Assembly (NCBI RefSeq): GCF_015711015.1
Contig: NZ_CP064653.1
Location: 1,364,001 to 1,428,000, forward strand
Length of the DNA stretch: 64,000 nucleotides
Direction: 5' to 3'
From: Methylomonas sp. LL1
Lineage (GTDB): Bacteria > Pseudomonadota > Gammaproteobacteria > Methylococcales > Methylomonadaceae
Shown here: piece by piece, positions 1 through 8,493 of the stretch
Numbering within the stretch: the first letter of the stretch is position 1
How the letters are laid out: the number at the start of each line of letters is the position of its first letter
Translations under genes and position numbers: made by a program
Notes under the pieces: generated by a model
What the model was told of the DNA's origin: nothing
Seen by the model: the letters and a program-made list of their open reading frames with translations, nothing else
Databases searched by the model: none

Positions 1-557
1 ATTGATTTGGGCATCCAGAGCCGCTAATTGGCTTTCGGCTTCGGCGCGCGCCGACAGCACTTTTTCCCGTTGCGCGGCGGCTTGCTTGTGAACCGAATCG
101 GCCGTATCGCGAGTCTGCGCCGATACCGCGCCCTCCTCGGCCAAATTGCCGAAACGTTTCGAATCCTTGGCGGCCCGGGTCAAATCGGCTTCGGCGGCGT
201 TGATATTGGCCGCTTCCTGGCGAATCTTGGCGTTTTGGGTGTGCTTGTCGGTTTCCAGGGTTTGAATATGGGCGGTTTCGGTTTGCACCCGCGCCTCCGC
301 CTCCGCCACCTTGGCGCGGAAATCGTGATCGTCGATGATCACCAATGCATCACCCGGAGCCACCCGCTGGTTATCCTGGAATAACACTTCCTTGACATAG
401 CCGGTTTCCTTGGCGCTGATCAGGCTGATGTGGGCTTTCAGATAAGCATTATCGGTGCTCTCGAAAGGATGGACAGCCCGCCACCAATACACGACGCCGG
501 CCGCGCCGATGGCCAGAAATAGGACAATACTTAAGAATTTTTTGCTGAATGGCATGA
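1..557 (-). CDS. HlyD/EmrA-type membrane fusion protein, partial
   Basis: This is the N-terminal part of a periplasmic adaptor of a tripartite efflux pump; the gene runs off the left edge. The reverse-strand translation starts MPFSKKFLSIVLFLAIGAAG, one membrane anchor. A biotinyl-lipoyl-like segment follows (ending RVAPGDALVIIDDHDFRAKV) and then a long alpha-helical hairpin rich in Ala, Glu and Gln (TETAHIQTLETDKHTQNAKI). These are family hallmarks of HlyD/EmrA adaptors. It is divergent from a tetR gene and an outer-membrane lipoprotein gene, so these probably form one regulated export system. The inner-membrane pump would lie outside the window. The start at 557 follows the last upstream codons that overlap the operator region. 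Confidence 0.85.
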
Positions 558-573
558 ATGACTCTTGCTTAAC

Positions 574-593
574 TAAACGGTATAGTTTAGTCT
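574..593. promoter_or_regulatory. Palindromic operator for the divergent TetR regulator
   Basis: The sequence ACTAAAC-GGTATA-GTTTAGT has perfect 7-base arms. It lies between the start of the membrane fusion gene (557, minus) and the tetR start (643, plus). TetR repressors normally bind such palindromes between divergent genes, so it is the likely autoregulatory and pump operator. Binding itself is inferred. Confidence 0.7.
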
Positions 594-642
594 ACTCATC
601 AACCCCACCTCGATGCAACTTTATTTTTTATTCCACAATCCG

Positions 643-1251
643 ATGAAGAAAACCGACAATCCCAAACGACAAGCCATACTCGACGCGGCCAAGCGTGCTT
701 TTATTAGCCACGGCTACAGCGGCGCCAGCGTGGAAGCGATTGCAGAGGCCGCGCCGGTATCCAAACCCACCCTGTACAACCATTTCAAAAGCAAACAGGA
801 CTTGTTCGCCGCCGTAATCGAATGCCAGTGCCAAGCCTTACTGAACACCCTCAACAGCGTACAAACCGAAGCCGACGATCCGGTGGTGGGTTTGAGCGCC
901 ATCGCCCATGCCTTCGTCGATCTGGTTTATGCCGACGAAGCCTTGCAACTTTACCGGCTAATCATCGCCGAACAGCAGCAATTTCCGGAACTGGGCGAGC
1001 TGATTTACCGCTCCGGACCGGTACCGGTATTACGGTTAATGTCGTCTTATCTGGCCAAACTGCATGAGCGCAACATAGTCAATATCAGCGACCTGGAAAC
1101 TTCGAGCCATCTGTTCCTGGACATGTTGAACGGCGATCAACATTTCCGTTGCCTGCTGGGCTTGCAAACCGGTCTAACCAACCAGGAAAAACAGCGGCTG
1201 GTCGACTCGGTGGTTGCCTTCTTCCTGAAAGGACATGGCTATGAAGCCTAA
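643..1251 (+). CDS. TetR/AcrR family transcriptional regulator
   Basis: A one-domain repressor of about 202 residues. The N-terminal helix-turn-helix is typical of TetR (RQAILDAAKRAFISHGYSGA followed by VEAIAEAAPVSKPTLYNHFK). The C-terminal ligand domain resembles the AcrR C-terminal type seen next to RND or EmrAB-type pumps. I chose ATG 643 because the family starts a few residues before the helix; ATG 613 would add ten poorly supported residues. It overlaps the following lipoprotein gene by 11 bases, which points to co-transcription. It very likely represses itself and the efflux genes through the palindrome at 574-593. The inducer is unknown. Confidence 0.9.
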   Translation: MKKTDNPKRQAILDAAKRAFISHGYSGASVEAIAEAAPVSKPTLYNHFKSKQDLFAAVIECQCQALLNTLNSVQTEADDPVVGLSAIAHAFVDLVYADEALQLYRLIIAEQQQFPELGELIYRSGPVPVLRLMSSYLAKLHERNIVNISDLETSSHLFLDMLNGDQHFRCLLGLQTGLTNQEKQRLVDSVVAFFLKGHGYEA

Positions 1252-2659
1252 GATCTACTTCTTTGTATTCCTGAGCTGGCTGAGCGGCTGTGCGATGGGA
1301 CCGGATTACCATGAAGAAACGCCAGTAGTGCCGGCACATTGGCAGGCTTCGGCGGCGGCCCAAAATTCGATAGTCTGGTCCAGCACCCCGGAAACGCTGA
1401 AAACCTGGTGGAAAAGCTTTGAAGATGCCGGCCTGGACAAGCTGATGGATAAAGCCTTGGCCGGAAATCTGGATGTAAAGATGGCACTGGCGCGCATCGA
1501 TCAAGCCCGAGCCGAACGCCGCGGTACCCGTGCCGAACTGTTTCCCAGCGTCAATGCCACGGTCGGCGGCCAACGTCAAGAGAATCCGTTCCCCGGCTTG
1601 GCGCCCGGTATCAAGTTCAATCTATTCGAACTGGGTTTCGACGCCTTGTGGGAAATCGATTTGTTCGGCCGCCAGCAACGCCGACTGGAAGCGGCGGCAG
1701 CCGATCTTGACGGAGCCCGGGAAGAATACCGGCAAACCCTGGTGATACTCAGCGCCGAAGTGGCACGCAACTATATCGACTATCGCAGCTTACAACGCCA
1801 GCTACTGATTACCCGTACCAACCTTGAATCCCAACGCCATACGCTGAGTTTGACCGAGAAATTGTTCAACGAAGGCGTCGGCACCAAGCATGACGTAGTG
1901 CGCGCCCGCGCCCAAACCGAAGCCACCGAAGCGCGGGTTCCGGCGCTGGAAGCCGGACAAATTGCCCACTTGCGGCAACTGGAATTGTTAATTGGCCAAC
2001 AGCCGGGTACGCTGGCCGCCGAGTTGAACGACTCGGTACCCATGCCGGTTGCGCCGGCAAAACAACTGCTGACTTCGCCGGCCGAAACCATCCGCAGCCG
2101 TCCCGACATCCATGTCGCCGAACGCAAACTGGCGGCCGCCACCGCGATGCAGGGCGCAGCGATCGCTGAACTATTTCCGAAAATATCGTTATCCGCTTTT
2201 CTGGGGTTACGCAACACTGATCTGGAAAGCTTGTTCAAATCGGCGGCATTTTCCTATGGCACCGCCGCCAACCTGGTGCAACCGTTATTGAATTTCGGCA
2301 AAATCCAAGCCGGCATCGATCTGGCCGAAGCCAAGCAACAAGAAGCTTATCTGGGCTACCAGAAAACCATACTCGACGCATTACGGGAAACCGAAACGGC
2401 GCTGACCCATTATCTGAAGGAAGAAATTCGCCGACAAACCCTCGCCCGAGCGGTGGCGGACTTACAGGAATCGGTGCGTTTATCGCAATTGCGTTATAAG
2501 GAAGGCGTCACATCCTTTCTGGACGTATTGGATGCGCAGCGAACCTTGTATGTGGCCGAGATTGAACTGGCCCGCTCGGAAGCCGACACCTCGGCCAATC
2601 TGATCGCGGTGTACAAGGCGCTGGGTGGCGGGGCGAATGCGACGCTACCGCAAACCTAA
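1241..2659 (+). CDS. RND/NodT-type outer-membrane efflux lipoprotein
   Basis: An outer-membrane channel of the TolC/NodT family, about 472 residues. It has a lipoprotein signal (MKPKIYFFVFLSWLSGCAMG, lipid-anchoring Cys in LSGC) followed by GPDYHEE, the usual NodT start. Two outer-membrane efflux (OEP) repeats follow, and the end carries the characteristic SQLRYKEGVTSFLDVLDAQR motif. The start at 1241 sits at a good distance from a GAAAGGAC ribosome site; ATG 1235 is the alternative. The gene overlaps the end of tetR and would pair with the divergent membrane fusion protein to span the envelope. The substrate cannot be read from the sequence. Confidence 0.92.
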   Translation: MKPKIYFFVFLSWLSGCAMGPDYHEETPVVPAHWQASAAAQNSIVWSSTPETLKTWWKSFEDAGLDKLMDKALAGNLDVKMALARIDQARAERRGTRAELFPSVNATVGGQRQENPFPGLAPGIKFNLFELGFDALWEIDLFGRQQRRLEAAAADLDGAREEYRQTLVILSAEVARNYIDYRSLQRQLLITRTNLESQRHTLSLTEKLFNEGVGTKHDVVRARAQTEATEARVPALEAGQIAHLRQLELLIGQQPGTLAAELNDSVPMPVAPAKQLLTSPAETIRSRPDIHVAERKLAAATAMQGAAIAELFPKISLSAFLGLRNTDLESLFKSAAFSYGTAANLVQPLLNFGKIQAGIDLAEAKQQEAYLGYQKTILDALRETETALTHYLKEEIRRQTLARAVADLQESVRLSQLRYKEGVTSFLDVLDAQRTLYVAEIELARSEADTSANLIAVYKALGGGANATLPQT

Positions 2660-2660
2660 A

Positions 2661-2675
2661 TTTACCGAAGGTAAA
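2661..2675. repeat. Short inverted repeat after the efflux gene
   Basis: TTTACC-GAA-GGTAAA is a perfect hairpin just after the efflux gene stop, followed shortly by GACCGT-C-ACGGTC. Neither has a T-run, so they are weak candidates for transcript ends. The rest of 2676-2893 holds no gene that I can support. Confidence 0.35.
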
Positions 2676-2893
2676 TGATGCCAAGACCGTCACGGTCAAA
2701 CTGTGTCGCCGAAGCCCATGAAGAGCTGCCCGCCGGGCCGAACGCTGAACAGGGTGTATTTGTCCGACGTCCAGGCACCATGGCCTGAACCGATGCCACA
2801 ATAGCAAAGCCCGCCTGCGATAAGCATCGGCCTCGTGCTACCATTTACGTCTTTTATCCCGTATCAAAGCGCATTCATCGACAGGAACTCGCC

Positions 2894-4975
2894 ATGCCCG
2901 GCAATAACAACCGTTTACCTTCCCTCTTACTCTGGACTGGCGTCGCACTGATCGGCGCCTTTGCCGTCGGCGGCATTGCGCTGCAACGCGGCGAGAGTAT
3001 CAATAGCATGTGGCTGATCGTGGCCGCGGTTTGCGTTTATGCCTTGGGCTACCGGTTTTACAGCGCCTTTATCGCCGCCAAGGTGTTGGTATTGGATGCT
3101 GGCCGCGCCACGCCGGCCGAACGTTTCGACGATGGCCGCGATTTCATGCCGACCCATAAATGGGTGGTGTTCGGCCATCATTTCGCCGCGATTGCCGGCC
3201 CCGGCCCGTTGATCGGTCCGACCCTGGCCGCGCAATTCGGTTATCTGCCAGGCACTTTGTGGATTTTGATCGGCGCGGTGCTGGGTGGCTGCGTACAAGA
3301 TTTCGTGACCTTGTTCTTTTCGATCCGCCGCGACGGCCGTTCGCTGGGCCAAATGGCCAAGGACGAATTGGGCGCGATCGGCGGCGGCGCGGCGATGATA
3401 GGCGTGATGATGATCATGGTGATCCTGATCGCGGTGTTGGGTCTGGTGGTGGTCAATGCGATGAAGCACAGCCCATGGGCCACTTCGACGGTGGCGGCGA
3501 CGATACCGATCGCGGTGCTGATGGGCATTTATTTGCATCATCTGCGTCCTGGCCGGGTGCTGGAAGCGACTTTGATCGGCGTGTCACTGTTGATTTTTGC
3601 GGTGATCGGCGGCGGCTGGATCGACGATAACGCCACCATTCGTGGCTGGTTCGATTACGACGCCCCGCAATTGGCGCTGATGGTGATTCTGTATGGTTTC
3701 GCCGCCGCCGTGCTGCCGGTCTGGCTGTTGCTGGCGCCGCGCGATTATTTGTCCACCTTCATGAAACTGGGCACCATCTCCGCGTTGGCGATAGCCATCG
3801 TGATATTGCGGCCGGAACTAAAAATGCCGGCACTGACACAGTTCATCGATGGTAGCGGACCGATCTTCGGCGGCAAGCTGTTTCCGTTTGTGTTCATCAC
3901 CATCGCCTGCGGCGCGATTTCCGGCTTCCACGCGCTGATTTCTTCCGGCACCACGCCCAAATTATTGGCTAATGAAACCGACGCCCGCTTCATCGGCTAC
4001 GGTGCGATGATGATGGAATCGTTCGTAGCGATCATGGCGATGATCGCCGCCACGGTTTTGGAACCCGGGGTTTACTTTGCGATCAACAGCCCTGCCGGCA
4101 TCGTCGGCAAGGAAGCCGTGGATGCGGTCGCCAAAATCAGCGGCTGGGGATTTCCGGTTAGCGTCGAACAAATGCAGCATCTGGCCCGAACCATGGGCGA
4201 ATCGACCCTGTTTGCCCGCACCGGCGGCGCGCCGTCGTTGGCCGTCGGCATGGCCAGCCTGTTTGCCCAGGTTTTCGGCGAACATCTGTTGGCCGCGTGG
4301 TACCACTTCGCGATCATGTTCGAGGCGCTGTTCATCCTGACCACCCTGGATGCCGGCACCCGCGTCGCCCGTTTCATGTTGCAAGACATGCTGGGCAATT
4401 TCAATATCGGCGTCGGCAAGTCCAACAGTTACCCTAGTATCCTTCTGACTAGCGGTCTGGTGGTCGGCGCCTGGGGCTATTTCCTCTACATGGGCACTAT
4501 CGACCCCTTGGGCGGCATCAACAGCCTGTGGCCGCTGTTCGGCATCGCCAACCAGATGCTGGCGGCAATCGCGCTGTGCGTCGGCACGACGATTTTGGTC
4601 AAATCCGACAAGCTGAAATATGTCTGGGTCACCGCCCTGCCCTTGTCCTGGTTGATCATCGTCACCAGCACGGCAGCCTGGGAAAAATTGTTTTCGGCGG
4701 ATTTGCGGGTGGGCTTCTTGGCACATGCCGCCGATTTGTCGGAAAAATTGACTAACGGCTCGCTGACTACCGACATGGTCAACAAGGCTCCGCACCTGAT
4801 TTTCAACGATTATCTAAATGCCGGCCTAACCGGTTTATTCATGTTGATCACTTGGTTATTGCTGGCCGACACACTGCGAGTGATTTATTGCGTAATCAGC
4901 GGCAAAACTTACCCGGCATCCAGCGAATCCGCGCATATTCCCAGCAGATTGGCCGAGGAATGGGTGCGGGATTGA
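2894..4975 (+). CDS. cstA: CstA family carbon-starvation / pyruvate transporter
   Basis: A polytopic inner-membrane protein of 693 residues, close to the usual CstA length. The conserved CstA block MPTHKWVVFGHHFAAIAGPG with GPLIGPTLAAQFGYLPG is present, as is the GCVQDFVTLFFSIRRDGRSL segment. Many hydrophobic helices and a long C-terminal periplasmic-type loop follow. CstA and its relative BtsT import pyruvate and, in some species, peptides. The small YbdD-type partner often found next to cstA is not seen downstream. It stands alone between intergenic regions. Family assignment is firm; the substrate is inferred. Confidence 0.93.
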   Translation: MPGNNNRLPSLLLWTGVALIGAFAVGGIALQRGESINSMWLIVAAVCVYALGYRFYSAFIAAKVLVLDAGRATPAERFDDGRDFMPTHKWVVFGHHFAAIAGPGPLIGPTLAAQFGYLPGTLWILIGAVLGGCVQDFVTLFFSIRRDGRSLGQMAKDELGAIGGGAAMIGVMMIMVILIAVLGLVVVNAMKHSPWATSTVAATIPIAVLMGIYLHHLRPGRVLEATLIGVSLLIFAVIGGGWIDDNATIRGWFDYDAPQLALMVILYGFAAAVLPVWLLLAPRDYLSTFMKLGTISALAIAIVILRPELKMPALTQFIDGSGPIFGGKLFPFVFITIACGAISGFHALISSGTTPKLLANETDARFIGYGAMMMESFVAIMAMIAATVLEPGVYFAINSPAGIVGKEAVDAVAKISGWGFPVSVEQMQHLARTMGESTLFARTGGAPSLAVGMASLFAQVFGEHLLAAWYHFAIMFEALFILTTLDAGTRVARFMLQDMLGNFNIGVGKSNSYPSILLTSGLVVGAWGYFLYMGTIDPLGGINSLWPLFGIANQMLAAIALCVGTTILVKSDKLKYVWVTALPLSWLIIVTSTAAWEKLFSADLRVGFLAHAADLSEKLTNGSLTTDMVNKAPHLIFNDYLNAGLTGLFMLITWLLLADTLRVIYCVISGKTYPASSESAHIPSRLAEEWVRD

Positions 4976-5043
4976 GTATCGTCGTCAGCCGCTCGGAGGA
5001 TAATTGCGAAAAAGGATGAGCCCCGCATCACCCGCAAATTGTA

Positions 5044-5199
5044 TTAGCGCCGATCGGCTAGTGGATTTTGGGTGCCGGCATTTTCACGCTGCTGATTCAG
5101 ATAAGAGCCCCCGACTATGAAAATCATCGCCAACAAGTACAGTACCGCCGCAATGTTTTTGACCTTTTTGCTGCCATCGTCATGGTTGTCGGTTTTCAT
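5044..5199 (-). CDS. Small single-span membrane protein, 51 residues
   Basis: The reading frame can be extended upstream, but ATG 5199 follows a good GAGGG ribosome site and begins MKTDNHDDGSKKVKNIAAVL. The protein has a charged N-terminus, one hydrophobic segment (about residues 17-37) and a polar tail ending QNPLADRR. I do not recognise a family. It lies between cstA and another tiny membrane protein. Coding is supported by start context and by the membrane-protein pattern only. Confidence 0.55.
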   Translation of the reverse strand: MKTDNHDDGSKKVKNIAAVLYLLAMIFIVGGSYLNQQRENAGTQNPLADRR

Positions 5200-5386
5200 A
5201 TCTAACCCTCGCTTGGTGTAAATGCCGATATTGTACTGATAACAAAATACCCGCCACAACCTTTGTGACTTAGTCACTGATATTTAATCAGCTTATCCTT
5301 ATATTTGAATTGCCTTTTGCTTCTGATCTGACAAACAACAGGTCATTCAACAGGCCAAATTCACTTATAAAAAAGGTAGGATTACA

Positions 5387-5566
5387 ATGTTAGACTTCAT
5401 ATTCGGTATTGCCTCGGGCATTTTACAGATGAACCTGAGAGACCCTCATGACATTCCTTTCGCCTTACCACTGGTATTTTCAGCCGTGCTGGGTTTTGTC
5501 CTGGGTTTTATTTTAATTCAGCTGATCGGTAACGAGAAAAAACGGGAGGATAAGCAGCAGGATTAA
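5387..5566 (+). CDS. Small membrane protein, 59 residues
   Basis: The ATG at 5387 follows AAAAAGGTAGGATTACA, a good ribosome site. The frame starts MLDFIFGIASGILQMNLRDP and has one strong membrane span (about residues 26-47, LPLVFSAVLGFVLGFILIQL). It ends with a highly charged cytoplasmic tail (NEKKREDKQQD). The stop codon overlaps that of the convergent Crp gene by two bases. No family recognised. The composition, ribosome site and clean C-terminus make it a credible gene. Confidence 0.65.
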   Translation: MLDFIFGIASGILQMNLRDPHDIPFALPLVFSAVLGFVLGFILIQLIGNEKKREDKQQD

Positions 5567-6231
5567 CCGATTTCGGCCCCGGCAATGATCTTGTATAAAG
5601 CATCCGCATCAATGACTTCGATGCAGCCCCGGCTTAGATTCAACCATCCACAATGTTCAAAACGTTTTAGATGACGGGAGACCACTTCACGAACCGAGCC
5701 CACTTCCAGGGCCAGTTCGTGATGGGTCTTATTGATGGTTTTAGTTTGGTCGGCCAATAGCACTTTTGCCAATTTTTGATCGACTGTACCGAAGCTGAGC
5801 GCCTCCATGCGTTTGATGACATCCGTCAAACGCTTGGAAAAATTCCGAAACACAAACTCCCGAAAAAAAACCGATTGTTCCAAACAGCGATGGAAAACAT
5901 GGGCGGGAATGGCAAAGGCGCTGATATCGGTTTCGGCGTAACCTTCGGCGGGATAGTGGTTATCTCCCAACAGGCAGGATGTCGTCAGCACACAAGAATC
6001 TCCAGCATGCACATAATAAAGCAGAACCTCCCTGCCATCGGCCGAAATGATTTGAGCCTTCACTCGGCCGGCAAGCATTAACAGGTAGTTTTCACAGATT
6101 TTTCCCGGATAAAACACTTGCTGCCCGGCCGGCAATTTCACCAAAACCGCCGATTCCATCAACTGGTTCAGCACTTTATCGTCCCGGCCGACAAATTCCG
6201 GGAAATGCTGTTTCCAAGTTGCCAGGTTCAT
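5563..6231 (-). CDS. Crp/Fnr family transcriptional regulator
   Basis: A 222-residue regulator with an N-terminal cyclic-nucleotide-binding-type beta barrel (residues about 20-120) and a C-terminal winged helix (about 150-215, with HELALEVGSVREVVSRHLKR as the recognition region). It lacks the N-terminal cysteine cluster of FNR, so direct oxygen sensing through an iron-sulfur cluster is unlikely. Several cysteines lie inside the barrel (CENY, CVLTTSCLLG) and might sense redox state, which is speculative. The start ATG shares one base with the stop of the upstream CBS gene (TAATG), so the two are probably translationally coupled. Confidence 0.88.
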   Translation of the reverse strand: MNLATWKQHFPEFVGRDDKVLNQLMESAVLVKLPAGQQVFYPGKICENYLLMLAGRVKAQIISADGREVLLYYVHAGDSCVLTTSCLLGDNHYPAEGYAETDISAFAIPAHVFHRCLEQSVFFREFVFRNFSKRLTDVIKRMEALSFGTVDQKLAKVLLADQTKTINKTHHELALEVGSVREVVSRHLKRFEHCGWLNLSRGCIEVIDADALYKIIAGAEIG

Positions 6232-6626
6232 TAACGAGCGGAAACCAAGGCGCGCAATACATCCACCCGGCTGATCATGCCGGCTAAAGCACCGTCCTTA
6301 AACACTGGAAAACTTCTAATGGAAGTGTTTTGAAACTTGGCGGCGACATCGACCAAACTGTCTTCAACATCAATCACCTGTGGGTCGGTCGACATGAACT
6401 CGCTCACTTTTCCGGTCATGCTTTGATTGTAAGCGGATTCGATCACCACTTTCATACCATCCTTTTCGGAAAAAATACCAACCAGCTTACCGTGGTGATC
6501 CACCACCGGCACACTGGTCACTTTATGATCGAGCATTTTGGTTAAGGCCTGCGCGACATCGGTCTCGGGCAAAACGGTCACCAGATGGGTGGACATGTAA
6601 TCGGCAACAGCAATTTTAGCTAACAT
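6231..6626 (-). CDS. Tandem CBS-domain protein
   Basis: A 131-residue protein made almost entirely of two CBS motifs: residues 8-60 (VADYMSTHLVTVLPETDVAQ, then VTSVPVVDHHGKLVGIFSEKD) and 75-128 (VSEFMSTDPQVIDVEDSLVD, then IRSFPVFKDGALAGMISRVD). Such paired modules bind adenine nucleotides or related ligands and act as energy or ionic-strength sensors. It is the first gene of a two-gene unit with the Crp-like regulator, suggesting the ligand state is passed on to transcription; this link is inference. Confidence 0.88.
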   Translation of the reverse strand: MLAKIAVADYMSTHLVTVLPETDVAQALTKMLDHKVTSVPVVDHHGKLVGIFSEKDGMKVVIESAYNQSMTGKVSEFMSTDPQVIDVEDSLVDVAAKFQNTSIRSFPVFKDGALAGMISRVDVLRALVSAR

Positions 6627-6880
6627 GGTTTTACCTCACTTTATGATTATTATTGTCCGACGGAAAAACTTACGCTGAATACAAACCGCCTATCCTTTTC
6701 CGTTACCGCGATTATTATAAAAATCGCTGGCCGTAGCCAGCATTATTGTTATCAACCTCGCGCCAAAGCCATGCCAAGCAAGCTTTGCCTACCCGAATCG
6801 GTACTATCGATTGAGTTGCCAGAATATTCTATTCGGCTACACTGATAAGCAATTTTCAACCATCAAGGATACTCGGAATT

Positions 6881-7714
6881 ATGCCAACACAAATGCATCA
6901 GCTATTCGACAATATTCACAAGTTGCCCCAAATTCCGGAAGTCGTCAGGACCATTATCAATCAACTGAACAATCCGCATGCCGAAATGCTGAATATTGCT
7001 AAGAATGTTGAGAAAGAACAAGTCATTGCGCTAAAAATACTACGCCTAGTCAATTCCGCTCATTTTGGCCTGTCACACAAAGTGGCTTCCATTGAACAAG
7101 CGACGGTGATGCTAGGCATAAACCAGCTAAAAACGTTGGTCATTGCATCGGGCATCGTTAGCGCCATTCCGAAGATTGAAAACTTCGATATCAAGAAATT
7201 CTGGAACAACTGCTTCAGAACGGCGGCCTACGCAAAATGGCTTGCCGAGCACAACAATCTAGCGGGCGATATTGCCTATACCGCCGGGTTGATCGGCAAT
7301 TTGGGTAATGTACTGATTCACATGGTTTACCCAAGCGAAGCCAATGAAATCGATCAACATGTAAAAGCCGGCCATGCTACTCGCCCGGAGATTGAGCGCA
7401 ACCGGATTGGCTTTACCAATCAACAGGTTTGCGCCGAACTGTGCCGCCGCTGGAAATTTGCGGACGAGTTAATCACCGCCGTCGAGCAATCGGCCGAGCC
7501 ATCGACATTTGAGCAACCCTCCGCGTTAGCATGCACACTGCATCTGGCCCAATATCTCAGCAATTGCGTCGATCAACATAAAAGCGAAGAAGAGATATTG
7601 GCCGTTTTCCCGCTATCGGTCGCCGAAGGCATGGGCTTTTCCGAAAACGCTATCAAAATCCATTTGAGCGAAATCCTGGCTATCGAATCCAATCTGGAAG
7701 GTTTAACAGACTAG
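6881..7714 (+). CDS. HDOD-domain signalling protein
   Basis: A 277-residue single HDOD domain. The conserved start of the domain, LPQIPEVVRTIINQLNNP, is followed by ILRLVNSAHFGLSHKVASIE and AYTAGLIGNLGNVLIHMVYP, all typical of the family. HDOD proteins are related to HD phosphohydrolases but usually lack the metal site and act in signalling, motility or cell-cycle control. No GGDEF or EAL domain is attached. An AAGGA ribosome site lies ahead of ATG 6881. It is monocistronic as far as can be seen. Confidence 0.9.
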   Translation: MPTQMHQLFDNIHKLPQIPEVVRTIINQLNNPHAEMLNIAKNVEKEQVIALKILRLVNSAHFGLSHKVASIEQATVMLGINQLKTLVIASGIVSAIPKIENFDIKKFWNNCFRTAAYAKWLAEHNNLAGDIAYTAGLIGNLGNVLIHMVYPSEANEIDQHVKAGHATRPEIERNRIGFTNQQVCAELCRRWKFADELITAVEQSAEPSTFEQPSALACTLHLAQYLSNCVDQHKSEEEILAVFPLSVAEGMGFSENAIKIHLSEILAIESNLEGLTD

Positions 7715-7758
7715 GGAGTATCGGCGGCAAGGATGCCGCTGTCGAGCCTACATGAGCG

Positions 7759-8493
7759 TTACTGGACTTTAATTGGCTGAGAAGCAGGCAATACCGAAGG
7801 TAAAGGAATGTTCATCGTTATTTGCCGGAGCACGGGATTGAACTCATCCACATCGACCGCAAGCATATGTCCGGTATTGGTGCCGATATAGGGTTGCATG
7901 GCTGTGACCATATACGGAAAAGTCAGCCGCAAATCGTTACTCCGCCCCTCGCTCTGCACACTGATTTTCCATAGTTGCCGAGGCGTTTGCTGTTGCAAAT
8001 AAGCCTCCATATCGTAGGCATCCAGCGATAAATAACGCTTATACAGGGTATAGGTTTCGATGCGCTGCGTATAGTAAGTCGACATCATCGGATAATAGCG
8101 GTATCGCCTACTATAAAAGGGATAGTAGCCCATATCGTTCCAAACCGGCACCTCGTAGGCATATTGATACATTTGCGGCGCGCCGACTCCATAACTTAAA
8201 AACAGCACCATATCGCCATCCCGCAAGGAACTGGCTTTGCTAAAACCCCGATTGATCAAAACTTTTTCCACATAGGTTTTGAACTCGATAAATTGCAAAT
8301 CCTGTTCGCTGACCTCCTTGCCGCCGGGCAATATCACAAAACGCTGTTTGTTTTGCGCATCGGCCGTCGTCAGCGCATCCACATCGGAGCGGACCGTCAT
8401 GGGTTGCGGGCCTGTTGCGCAGGCCGCCAGCAACAAGGCCATGATACTGAACGGGACTATTCGTCTACAAAGGCGTTGTATCTGGGTATTCAT
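7759..8493 (-). CDS. DUF4136-like lipoprotein, third gene of an overlapping operon
   Basis: A lipoprotein of 244 residues with signal and lipobox MALLLAACATG. The rest is a soluble envelope domain rich in Tyr (for example YRYYPMMSTYYTQRIETYTL) that resembles DUF4136 lipoproteins; the resemblance is by pattern only. ATG 8493 was chosen because it follows a GAGGGG ribosome site and directly precedes the signal peptide. It overlaps the end of the upstream coiled-coil gene by 29 bases, which implies translational coupling. The function is unknown. Confidence 0.75.
   Translation of the reverse strand: MNTQIQRLCRRIVPFSIMALLLAACATGPQPMTVRSDVDALTTADAQNKQRFVILPGGKEVSEQDLQFIEFKTYVEKVLINRGFSKASSLRDGDMVLFLSYGVGAPQMYQYAYEVPVWNDMGYYPFYSRRYRYYPMMSTYYTQRIETYTLYKRYLSLDAYDMEAYLQQQTPRQLWKISVQSEGRSNDLRLTFPYMVTAMQPYIGTNTGHMLAVDVDEFNPVLRQITMNIPLPSVLPASQPIKVQ

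Noticed and set aside
613-642. Upstream ATG of tetR
   Set aside because: It adds ten residues not typical for the family and has no better ribosome site than ATG 643.
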